From positions 62,460 through 126,459 of the forward strand of contig VXBA01001682.1 in assembly GCA_013399895.1 (NCBI GenBank): 64,000 nt of DNA. The letters run 5' to 3'. Source of the stretch: Serilophus lunatus (taxonomy: Eukaryota > Chordata > Aves > Passeriformes > Eurylaimidae). Below the pieces are notes generated by a model. The model saw nothing but the letters and a program-made list of their open reading frames with translations, was not told the origin of the DNA and made no database searches. The position numbers and the translations under genes were made by a program. Positions 11,701 to 23,287 of this stretch are shown in pieces; position 1 is the first letter of the stretch; every line of letters begins with the position of its first letter.

Positions 11701-14700
11701 CATATTGTACTGAAGTCTCTCATCATACCACTGGTATTAGTTTTTATTGAAACTGAATTGAAGCAGACTTAATTTAATTAAGACTGTGCTTGTTTTATTC
11801 TTAAAAGAAAAAAGATTTTTCTTTTTTTTTTCCAATAATTTTAAACAGAATATTGTTAATATTTAGGTAAATCCATGATCTTTGTTATAATTATAAAAGT
11901 TGCAAAAATAATTGCAAAAAATAGTGAAAAATATTTTCTTTACAGTTCTTAGCATTCTTTCTTCTTAGAATAAATTTAGTTGTTAATTATTTAAATCTTT
12001 CAGTTGTTCTTCCTCTTAAAATGACTATCAACCTCCTCAAATTTAGTCTTGAAAAGCAAACAATTAGCCCACGTAAACACAAGACAAAACCAAACAAAGC
12101 AAACAAAAAACCTCAAAACAAAACCAAAATCTAAATAAATAATTAAAGGAATGAACCCTGGAAAATAGAAGAATTTAATATATAAACAACTTTTTTTCTG
12201 AAAAATTTACTTTTTTTTCCTTAAAAGTAATGTTTTATTTAAAACTAATATGAACAAATTTGAATCAAAAATATTTCTTCAAATCTTTTTCTGGTCAAAA
12301 GAGTTTTTAATAGTTAATTGTGGGAATAATTTTTATTAACCCTATGAGCTGCAAATTTTCTTAATAATGGAATAATGTAGAGCAAGCCTCAGAAGATTAT
12401 ACTTCATCAAACTCTCTGGAGGCAATGAACCTAAGCAATTAACAAGAATGGAAAGGAATAGAAACTTTATTTATTACTATAGTAGGCACTTATGACCTGA
12501 AATAATTGGATACAGAGCTGGCACCAAAGAACAATATAATTTTTATGTATAATTGCAAGAACCATTTCTTAAATTATCCCCTCCTCTCCCCCCATCAAAA
12601 AAATTTAAAGTTATAATGTGTTTATAATGTGTATAATGTGTTTTTATAAAACATGTATAGTTACTTTTTTTTGCTTCACACTTTTCATCACACAGGGGAA
12701 GAACTTCAAAACAATCTGAATAATCATTTTGAATAAACTCAGAAAATGAGGTCTTTGATTGTGTGAATGGCTTGGCTTTGTTTGTTTTAAAATATGAATT
12801 GTCTATGCCTGTAGTAGATTGTTTTCAGCTAATTCCTTGCAGCTGTTACTTAATTACAGGCTCTGCTTTCCAAGGCCACTTAGGGAAAGGAAAACTAGTG
12901 CTGTTTAACCACTAATCTGGCTATGTAATGGTCTGAATGAAGAGAGGAAAAACATTTGCTATTTCTAGTTATATAACACAGAATCTTTGCCAGCTACTCA
13001 CGTGACTGAATCCCATTTCTGCACACATAAATGTAAAGGATGTTCATACTAATGTTTATATTTCTTTGAAAATAATATGCCAAGAAAGATAAATAGCTTG
13101 TGTAATTAACTGAAGTGTCATTAGCCAAACATTATTTCATAATAACCAATGGCAGCTAAAAAATAGTAGCTTTGACAGTATTAGAAAATGTGAAGATCTA
13201 ATTTTAGCTACTGGATTCAGTGCAAAAACTAACATACCCAGACAAATTAAATTCACCTAAGCATCTTCAGATTATTTCAGCCTCATTAGTCATGTATTTT
13301 GCAATATCCAATTATAAGCAGTAACAGACAATTTTTAGATGAGCTTCCAGAACAACAGAAACTATCAATCAAATCCTCCAAAGAATGGACGTTTAGTTAT
13401 TTAACCTGATAATTCAATCTATATTCTATTCTATAAAATGCATTTTATTCTAATTGGACCAGAGAACTTTAAATTTGTAAGAGTTGTGCTCCATGTTATC
13501 TGCTGACAATACCAAAATCATCATGTCTACTGATTTGACATGTATTTTCTCTGCTAAGAAAATGGATGCTATAAAATACATATGTGTATTATTTTTTTAA
13601 AAAAACCCCCGTATTTCTGGTTTCAATTCTTATGAAAGTGGTAGATAACAATTTTGCTCTTTCATAGTGGTGTTGCTGAATATACAACCGCAGTGAAAGT
13701 GTCACTTTTTTTTTTCTCCCTGGCAAATAGAGGGGTTAGGGCCAGAAATCTAGCAGGCTATAAATAGAATTTGAATACTTAATACTTATTTTGATTATAA
13801 GATAATATGGATACCTGTTTTCAGAAAATCTCTAGTGAGTCTAAGTTATATTTGTTTTCAAAGTAAATTAGTTTTTCAATATCTATTTTTTTCATCAGTT
13901 TCCTTATGGCTCCTCCTTTTAATTTGTAAATCCCAAACAAAAATGGAAATACTTCCTTTATATAAGGACAGAAGTGAGGGGGGAAAAAGTAAAGAAAAAG
14001 ATAAAAAGATAACAAATGATTACTACATGCATTTTTTCTCCATCAAAAATCATAAAAGGAAATCAGAACCCACCTTACTCACTTTATTACAAAATACAGC
14101 AATTACAGAGCCTAATTAGTTCCTAACTGCAAGATTAAATCCTGTTTCATGGTATTTTGGACCCGGCAAATTGATGGTTTTGAAGATCGAAATGATTTTT
14201 AGTTTTATGACACAGTTTATAAGAGAACCACTTTATTTATGTATTACCTTCATAACATTCTGTAAGTTGAAATTCAGGTTATGAAATAACACTGGACACA
14301 CTTTAATAAGTAAAGGAAATCATATTGCTGTAACTTGTGACTGGGACTTAATGAGAGGCAAAGACTCTCAGGCAGTATTATCCAGAAGTCTCATATTATG
14401 ATAGTTGTCCATGGATACTATTTAATATGAGGCCAGGCAACCTCTTGCAGATGGCACCTTAATTTGAGGATTTCACTCAAGTTGTTTTTTTTTATAAATT
14501 ATGTTCTTTATCACTTAAAACTAATAAAACTACATTCTGAAACTTTATGGATTATTGCTTCCTGTTGTTTCAATGCTTGTCCATGTCAAAATAAACAATT
14601 AGGTAGCAAATATGAACAGAATGAGACAGAAAAGAAAAATTATTGTATATCTGTAGGCAAGTTTAGAACTACTTTATCAAGAAACCCTAATGTAGTGCTT

Positions 14701-17700
14701 TATACAGCAGATCTTCTTCCCTTTCTGACACATAAAATGCCTTTCAACTGTGTGTGCTAGAAAACTTTCCTTGCAAATACTTTTCAGCAATCGTTTCCCC
14801 CCTCTCTCCTCTAAGTAGATCCCCACTTGCACTATTTCCCCTTAAAGAAACTCTTTTCAAACTCACTTCCTCAGTAATAAAAATTCTGTTGAGAACTTAA
14901 GCGTTGATAAGAAAAGGTAAACCAGACATCAAATTATTTAACTGAATACACATGATACATGGAAGAATAAATTAAGACTTAAGTTCTGAGAAGTCTTGTT
15001 GCTGGAATGTCTAGCGAATATTTTTTTCTCAAATGATTCTGATCAGAACTAGACTGACCACCCAACTTCTCTCGAAACATATAACTAATTGGCTAAGAGA
15101 AGATTGAATAATGTAAGTCAACAATACTAACAAAATACTAACAAAAATACTAACAAAATCTGACAGTAATTACAAGGCTTACAATTGCTATTAGTATATT
15201 TTTAGCTACAAATTGCAGGAAGTATGAAAAAAAACCAAGTTCATCACCAGGCATTGTACTTTGAGGGTAAAATAAATCTCTATAAAATATTGACAGTTTA
15301 TTTGAGCATGTTTCATCGAGGCAAATTATTTAAAGACAAAATTAATGATACCAAAAAAATGCTATAAAAACTGAAATGCTCTGTCAGCTAATAGGCAATG
15401 AAATCAGTCCACTAATGTATTCCAGCACAGTTGCTGAATTCATATCACAAAATATCTTCTCTCAGTTTGTCACTGAGATTCATAACACTCCACACAATGA
15501 ACAAGATAAACTTTTCAGAAAATACTAAGGTTAGGGAAAGACAAACAATATTTACCTCAGAACTTCTCGTTCCCTTTTTAACTATGTCTCTGTGTAGATT
15601 TGTTATAAAATTAAACATGATTTTATTTCATATTTTCTTTTTACAGGATTCTAGATCCTTTTTAAAATTTTGCTTGTTTAACATACCTACACACTATATA
15701 TCCTTCACGCACAAAATTTCTTTTGCATTATTTATATTCTAGATATACTCCTGCACGAGGGTTTATCTATTTCCTGCAAAACACTGGATGAAAATGAGGA
15801 TGTATGTTCTCTAGTAGTTTGGTATGCTAATTTCCCCAGAACTCTTTCCTATTAGTTCTTGGGCTAATTTTCTTGACCACATAAATCTTTTGAATGATTT
15901 GTCATTTTTAAAAATGGAGAAAAATGTTTCTTTGTCTTCCTCTGAAAGACTGATGCAAGTTCCTCAATGAGTAATGAAAACTATTATTGTATTATGAAAA
16001 TTAATTCCATCTAAAAAAATCTTTTATTGTTTGATCCTATATTGGGGAAAACCATATTATAGTAAAATTGCTTTAAAAGATCAGGTTTTTAAATGCCGCA
16101 ATCGTGTCCCCATTTTTACCTGGCACATTTATTTAAACTGTAATCTTATATTTCATCTTTTCTCATTTAAAGTGCTGTCTTCCATAAAACATGTTCTTTG
16201 TTTTCCTGAATACATTAAGATTCATTTCTAGCTTCATTAACATTTGGAAACATTTTTTAAAAAAGAAAAATATAATAGGACTTCCGTCACTGACAAACAA
16301 ATTCAACTAAATGTCCTCAAAGCAAACAACATCCAGTGTGATTCAGCTCCTTTTTCAAGTTTATTTAAAAAATTCCTTGCCATAACACCCTGACTTTGTC
16401 AGCAGATATGCAGGAAGGACTAGATTTACAAGTCCTTAGGCAGTTCATTTGCCGTTTATTTTCGATGGTTTGGATTGCAGCCTCTCAGCACTCATGCATG
16501 ACCTTTTTCCAAAGCTTCTGTTTTTACCAGAGTGGATTTAATTACAGAGATGAACTTTAACTTTTGAAGAGTCAAAATCCACTCATTTGATGCACATGCA
16601 GTTGTCTTTTTTGTACTCTACCAGAAAAAGGTCCTATTAAAGTTCAAAACTGCTTTGTTGAGTTGCTGAGCTAAAAAAATGTGAAGTGTTGTTTACTACA
16701 ATGCTGTCTTACTTTTTATTCTTGAGAAGGCATTCAGTGACGATACTATGGATGTCATCCAGCTGTATCCTGTATGTGCATACAGATAACAGAAAATTTA
16801 AACATTAAACAGAGATGTCTTGGTATGTGATAAGGTCACTTTTCCAATATCTTCTATTTTGGTAAGTAAACACAAATATCTTAAAATTCAATAAACAAGA
16901 TGTCCTTTACTGGGGTGAGGAAAGAGAGAGATGATGTGGGTTTCTTTTTAGCTGAGATTATGAAAATGCGTGATGACAAATGGCATAATAAAAGAGCTGT
17001 TTAAAGAAGATATATATATAAAAAAAAGAATATAGATAGTAAGTGATTTTTATCATCCTTTGAGATGTAGACTCTGTGGAGAATTCCCCTCCAGTGGAGG
17101 GGACTTTTAAGGGGTTATGTAATTTTTAAGATATTCAACACTTAAAATACATACCACATCCATAAATGGAATAATGAAACAAAAGAATATCCATATCATA
17201 TTCAAGAATGTCTGCTGCAGCCAGTCAGCATATTCAGTGTCTGCTGAGAAGATTTAATCATACATAGTGGGAACGTTTTAATTGAATTGACTGGCCTAAA
17301 GTACAAGAACATAAGTTGCTGAGTAGTTGCTGAGTATTAAGAGTTGGATCCAACACACTGATCCAGTGCTGAATTTGATGAACAAATATAATCAATTATT
17401 TTAATAGGAGGGAGTATCACTTTAAATAATTGTGTGATTATTTTGTGACTCACATCCATACCCTCACTGGTTCTCATCCAAATATTGCTGTAATATTTAA
17501 TTTAAAATATAATAAAATGTAAGTAACTGTAGGAAATCGAAATGGAACACTTTCTTGTCTCTATATGGCACCTTGGAAGACAGACATTTAGGAATGATAT
17601 AGTCAGCTTAAGATTGGTATCTTTTGCTGTTGAAGATACGGAGACATTTGCATGGGGCTGATGGATACAGCAGAGGACCTATAGGTATTCTCTAACATTT

Positions 17701-17740
17701 TAGAGGGGGCAGCTGCTGGACTTCATGAGTAATCTACCGT
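8709..17740. other. AT-rich sequence, no gene recognised
   Basis: About 9 kb with no recognisable mobile element and no convincing exon. Small frames are ended by frequent stops. Several stretches of more balanced composition with intact TAATTA-type homeodomain sites (for example 12830-12900, 13200-13330 and 16370-16640) are possible conserved non-coding DNA, but I cannot test that here. Confidence 0.5.
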
Positions 17741-18161
17741 TGTGGTTTAGGAATGGTATTCTCCAATTTAGTACTTCTGCTAAAATCATGCGTTGCTCTC
17801 TCTACTCCCCACTTGAAGTGTCCTGGAAAAGGGAATTGGAAGAACAAAATGCACAGGTTGAAATAAGAACAATTTACTGGAAACAACAATGAGACGAGAA
17901 TAATAACAGTAACAGCAACAATATTAATGACAGAGGGTACAAGAAAATAAAAAATTCACATGAACTGCCTTCCCAACAGTAGAAAATACCGGATGGCTCC
18001 CCCCACCAGAAGGAACCAGGAGGAATCACTTCTCCTCAGAAAAGACTCTTTCCCCCCACCCCAGCAAAAATGTGAGGTGGTATAGAATAACCTCTGGGTC
18101 CTGATTATGTCCCCTCCTGGCTACTGCAAAAATTAACACTATCCTGGCCAGAACCAGGACA
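17741..18161 (-). mobile_element. Solo LTR, second avian type (TGTCCTGGTT...), short copy
   Basis: Read on the minus strand it starts TGTCCTGGTTCTGGCCAGGA at 18161 and continues AGTGTTAATTTTTGCAGTAG, a beginning I recognise from a very common avian LTR group. The plus strand carries the antisense of its polyadenylation region (AACAATTTACTGG) and ends at TGTGGTTTAGG. It closely matches 29041-29927 over the terminal 120 bp, including the phrase AACCTCTGGGTCCT. No convincing target-site duplication is visible (ACCGT against ACTAC), so the left end may be slightly off. It has no coding capacity. Confidence 0.75.
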
Positions 18162-19097
18162 ACTACTAAAGTAGCATTACAAGTTTGTATTTAGAATCAA
18201 TCTTCATTTTAGAATCCAACTTAAAAAGAAATCTTTCTATTTGCCTCAATAATGTTTAGAGGAATACTCAGTGAAGGAAGGAATTAGTAAAACAACTCCT
18301 TCCTTAACAGAAGCATTCTCCAAGACACCAACTGACACACAATTTTTAGGGCATTTTGACAACATAATGTGGGCTTTATTTATGTATTTTTATTTTCAGC
18401 CTCTATTGTATTATAAATTACTGACACTATAAAGTCTGATTGCTTAACTGAGAGCATTAATGCAGACATACCTTTTCCAAAAATACTATTGGGTTTTTTT
18501 CTATGAAAAATTTCTTATTCATGTCATAGGTGAAAAGCACTGTCTGATGCCTATTCATCTATTGAAAGATTGTTATCATTCCCATCAAGTTGCTCCTAGT
18601 CTAATCTATTGATTTTATGTAATAAGCAATCTTTCAGCAAGTTAAATGCAAAATAACATATATGCTACTGGAATTCCAGTTGCATTTTACAGAAAGAATT
18701 GCAATAAGCAAAAAGAAAATACACTTTATATGTAAAAATAAATATCTGACTTTTATTTTCATGGAAATCTTAGCAATCAAATCAAAGAAATTTTGTTAGT
18801 CCAGAATTCAATCTGGACTGCAATGCTATAATAGAAAAACAAAACACAGCCATAATAATTGTAGTAATAATCATAATAGAGTTAAAATATTTTGTGTTAT
18901 GCTCACCTTTTCCAATATCCCTTTATACTCTGAGACTGACAGCATCAATCTTCCTTAAGCAGGCAGAGGCACAGGGGGTCTGGTGCTGGGTACAGATAAT
19001 TGTTTCAGCAGGTCATCTAAGCACCAGGATCTTCACTTACACTGCAAAGAAAGCAAAAGTGTTATGATTTTTCTGAATGTGTTTTTATTTAATTACC

Positions 19098-19132
19098 TTT
19101 TTTTTTTTTTTCTTCTTTTTTTTTTTTTTTTT
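19098..19132. repeat. Poly(T) tract with two C interruptions
   Basis: A 35-bp run of T broken only by C at two positions. It could be a decayed reverse-strand poly(A) tail, but no LINE or processed transcript is recognisable beside it. Confidence 0.8.
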
Positions 19133-19973
19133 AACTGAAGTCTCCTTTTGAACGAAGTTCCACACCATACTCTCTCTTCACTGGTCTGTACCTCACTGTC
19201 TGTAAGAATTTACTATATGTATATGCTGCATTTAATGTTAGACACTTATTTGCTATCTTTGTTGCTTTCAGACTTGTTTTGTCCAGCTTCTAGATATGCA
19301 TTTCTTTAACCAGACACCTCTAGTGTCAGCCTGTGTCCCTTACCATCCTCTGTAGTACTTTACTGTATCCTGTTTCCACATTTTTCAGATTCTCTGCTGT
19401 CAAGCTAGGCCTGTTTCCTTCTATTGTGTATCATTATAATAGTCATAAATATCTCATTTGCACAGAATAACTTGTTGTTGCTGCAATCTGTGTAAAAAAC
19501 TATGCTTACTCCATGAAAATATAAGGAAAAATAAAACAAATGGTAGCCATAGCTACCCAATCATTAAAAAAAAAAAAATCTGTGGAAGGTAGACCAAATA
19601 AGATCAATGCTCCAGGAACATCAAGGAAAGTTCAGGCAAACCAAGTCTGACAAGTTCTACTCCTGAGGCCTTGCAAATTTTGTTAGTAAGCTGTTACTAG
19701 CAATGACAATACAATATTACTTGGCTAAAATGCCACACTTGGTCTCCTTCAAACTCAGTTTTGCTGATCATTGCAATCTGCTCCACATAAGAAAATCTTA
19801 TTTCTCATTTTCTAAGAGTGAATTAAGACCCATCACAGACTTCAGACTCTAAGATCTTGCTGAATACCTTTGACTGTGGACTGTTGAGAATTTTACAATG
19901 CATAGATCTTTTGTTTCTGCTTGGAATGTGGTATTAGTTTCTGGGGCTATGTGCCTATGTATACATTTGTGCG

Positions 19974-19992
19974 TATATATATATATATATAT
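19974..19992. repeat. (TA)n microsatellite
   Basis: Nine to ten perfect TA units. Confidence 0.9.
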
Positions 19993-22430
19993 TCTTGTTA
20001 AAATATATTTGATCCTGTGTGCAGACTTAACCTTGGAACATACTACTGTAGCGTAACTTCAGAGGAAATTACAAGTGTATTTTCTGCCACAGAAAAATGT
20101 GAATAAGTAGAAATACAACGACCTTTTACTACACCGGCTTTATAACTCGTTTCAACATTCTCTCTAGATATGCTCTCAAGCTTGCATTGTATTTCTTTTG
20201 GCCTTCCCACTTGGGCAGTTGTCATTTTGCATCAGTGAACTGTCTTTGTGAACAAAGTAAGCATCAAATGTCATTGAGAAAGGACATTTAGCTCAAACTT
20301 TGGATTTCTTGTGTAGTTGGCCATAAGAGAAAGGAAACTAAACAGTGAGGAAAGGATTTAATGTATCAACTTCAAAAATATGTGAAAGTTAGTTTAATGA
20401 GTGGGTCTGAGTAGGTGTTTTTCACAAAGATGAGGTAGAATTCTTTTATTACTATGTAACCAAATTCAAATTTTGGCAAATGAATGAAACTGAGTGGTCA
20501 TTGCAGAAAACTGGTAAGCCTTGTCTTATAAAATATTCATGTTGTTTGTACATCTCATTAATACAGTTGAATAAATTGATATATACATGCATAAATACAC
20601 AATATGACAGCAAGATTCTCTTAAAGAAATATTTTATGTGTATTCAGTATTAATGAAATCTTAATAATGATCTTTAATATAGATGAAAATAAACCTTTAA
20701 ATAGATGATTCATTTTAAAATGAGCAGATTATTCATAGGAGTCGCAAGAGTATCCTATGGGACCCAAAGTCAACCTATGAAAAATGTCATGAAGCTTGTA
20801 CATGCCAACATGTTCATGACAAGGTTAGCCCTAAACTAGCTCTAAATGGCCTCTGTAGCACTCAAAGCATTGACCATGGTTATCTTATAATGATACAATT
20901 TGCCATGTAAATAGAATCACACTTTATACTGCAGAGGCAAGTAGACCGTCTCTTGGGCAATAATGAAAGCAACTGAATTGTAAAAGATTCTTCCTCCAAG
21001 GAAATTTTTTTATGATATTCTTCTTCTATAGAAATATTTTAATGTAAGATATTCCTAATCCTCCTCTTTGGAAGTAATCTAATTTAATGTCATTTTATTT
21101 CCTTTTATTTCCCTATTCTTTATGGTATCAGGATTACAATAGGTTTGAATCTACTTAGGTGAGGCCAGAGGTAATAGAAGAACAAGGCAGTTCTGTGCAG
21201 TTCAGGGTGCAGTAATACCATCATAAAAATCCACAAAACTGCAAACACACAATGAGTGATAGATATCCTGTATTGTGGTGACAGATTCCAGTGGTCCATT
21301 CCCACATTTAGTCTTTACTTACAGCTAAACAATTTATTCTATGAGGAAGAAGATCAAGTTTAAGATCAGTTGACTCTAGAAAAGACTACCAAGTAAATAC
21401 TCATCCAAAGTTCTTCAAGTTTGTACTAAAACCAGAGGAAAGATTAAAATCTGATGCTACAAGAAACTAGGTCAGGACTAGGATCTTCAAATCATTCAAA
21501 ACTTCCAAAATTTCACTGCAGAAGAGAAATAAAGGAAATAGGATCTTACATAATATCTGTACTTGTTAAAAGTAGGCAAAGCAAAACTATGATGGTATCA
21601 AGAGGAAGTGGAAATAGCCACCGTCAAGGATATTTGTAATTTTATTGGGATAGAGCTTAGGGAACCTGAATTATTTTTCAATTGACAACATTTGTTCATG
21701 TGGAGAAGGACAACACATGCATAGAAAACTTCAAAGTAAAGTTTCATTGGCAGTGTGACAGATATTGTGCTCTCGTGAAACAAAAATATTTTTAACTAGT
21801 GGAAATTTTATTGTTAGGTCCACGATTTTCTGTGATAAATTAACAGTTTTTGTTTAAAAGATGCATTTTCCCCTAACCTTTAGAAAATCATGTTTTTCTT
21901 AAATTAATTGAATTGCGGTCCTAGGGATAATATTAACCTTTTACATCATCTGATAGAACAGGTTCTTCTCTGACCTATTGATCATTAGTCACCTGAGGAA
22001 AGTCTTTAAAGGACAGTGACCTGAAAGCATTGATCTCTTTCCAGCTAATAACTCCATTTGGAAGATCTTAAAAAGGAAGTAGAACTTTTATAATCTATGA
22101 TGGAAATTCATTTCTTATGTATTCAAAATAATGACTACAGAGAATGATATGACTTTGCAAGAAAATATTGGTAAAGAAAAACTTACAGTAAAAACAATGA
22201 GAATGTGGGTTTTTTCCCCACTGGTTTCTAGATGCTTTACCAATGGTAGTGAAAATTATGTCAATTGCCAGTTCATTAGAAGGAAAGAAATTGCATAAAT
22301 AACTCACTAAGATTTATAATGTTTTTCAGATTGAATATATCCTCCATTATTTTCATGCATTAATAGTAAGGACAGTATTATTCTTTGCTATCTCCCTTTT
22401 TTTTTCTTTCCTTATCTCATTTGTGTATTT

Positions 22431-22753
22431 TAGGAAAGAAAGGAGGGAAGGAACAAAGAAAGAAGAGAAGGAGCAAAGGGAGGGAGGGNNNNNNNNNNNN
22501 NNNNNNNNNNNNNNNNNNNNNNNNNNNNNNNNNNNNNNNNNNNNNNNNNNNNNNNNNNNNNNNNNNNNNNNNNNNNNNNNNNNNNNNNNNNNNNNNNNNN
22601 NNNNNNNNNNNNNNNNNNNNNNNNNNNNNNNNNNNNNNNNNNNNNNNNNNNNNNNNNNNNNNNNNNNNNNNNNNNNNNNNNNNNNNNNNNNAAGGAAGGA
22701 AGGAAGGAAGGAAGGAAGGAAGGAAGGAAGGAAGGAAGGAAGGAAGGAAGGAA
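22431..22753 (+). repeat. (AAGG)n microsatellite containing an assembly gap
   Basis: An imperfect purine tract (22431-22488) leads into 203 N (22489-22691). Fifteen or so perfect AAGG units (22692-22753) follow on the far side. The gap is most likely the unresolved interior of the repeat, so its real length is unknown. Reading frames across it (polyproline-serine-phenylalanine or Gly-Arg-Lys-Glu) are artefacts of the repeat. Confidence 0.95.
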
Positions 22754-22765
22754 TCCCAATGATTT

Positions 22766-22819
22766 CCTCATTACAACAGTATCTGTATTCCTCATTACAA
22801 CAGTAACTGCATCTGTATT
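22766..22819 (+). repeat. Short tandem duplication next to the microsatellite
   Basis: A 24-bp unit beginning CCTCATTACAACAGT (22766-22789) is followed at once by a second copy (22790-22819) that carries six extra bases. It begins 12 bp after the (AAGG)n array. Confidence 0.85.
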
Positions 22820-23240
22820 TGCCTCCAGAGAGCCCCAACTCCCTGTTCCAGACTATCGCAGCACTACCACTCTATGTTACTTGTCTCACAGTGACCTCTC
22901 TTACTCTAATGTGAAACCATTGTGATCTTGCCACAAAACCAAATTTTACCAATGAAGGGTCTCGAATCCAAAGGTAAAAAGCATGTATTGCCCTAGAGGA
23001 TATTTTCACATACTGAAAACCTCTAAGCCTGGTTGCAGCAGTAAAATACCTCTGATTCAATGCATTTCATCAAATATCCCTGAAGAGTTTTCTTGTAGAA
23101 CCAAAGGTGCTACATAAAAACAAAATATGCTGCCACTCAGAGATGAAACAAATCTTGATGTATATGCAGGGAAGTTTTATATAACATACAATCTATATTA
23201 TTTCTACTGTATTTCACTCTGCCCTTGTGGTTTTAAATTT
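22820..23240. other. Sequence between the satellite and the RTE element, no gene
   Basis: Nothing recognised. Part of it could be the 3' UTR of the adjacent minus-strand LINE, but RTE elements have short tails. Confidence 0.5.
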
Positions 23241-23287
23241 CATTCCATGCATGGCTAGGCTTCACGAACAAAAATAAGGGAAGGGCT

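Larger units (their letters stand above)
18162..22430. other. AT-rich sequence, no gene recognised
   Basis: Holds a pyrimidine tract at 19098-19132 and a (TA)n run at 19974-19992. No element family or exon is recognised elsewhere. Confidence 0.5.

Noticed and set aside
22353..22838. Proline-serine-phenylalanine or Gly-Arg-Lys-Glu repeat proteins
   Set aside because: They are translations of the (AAGG)n array across a gap.
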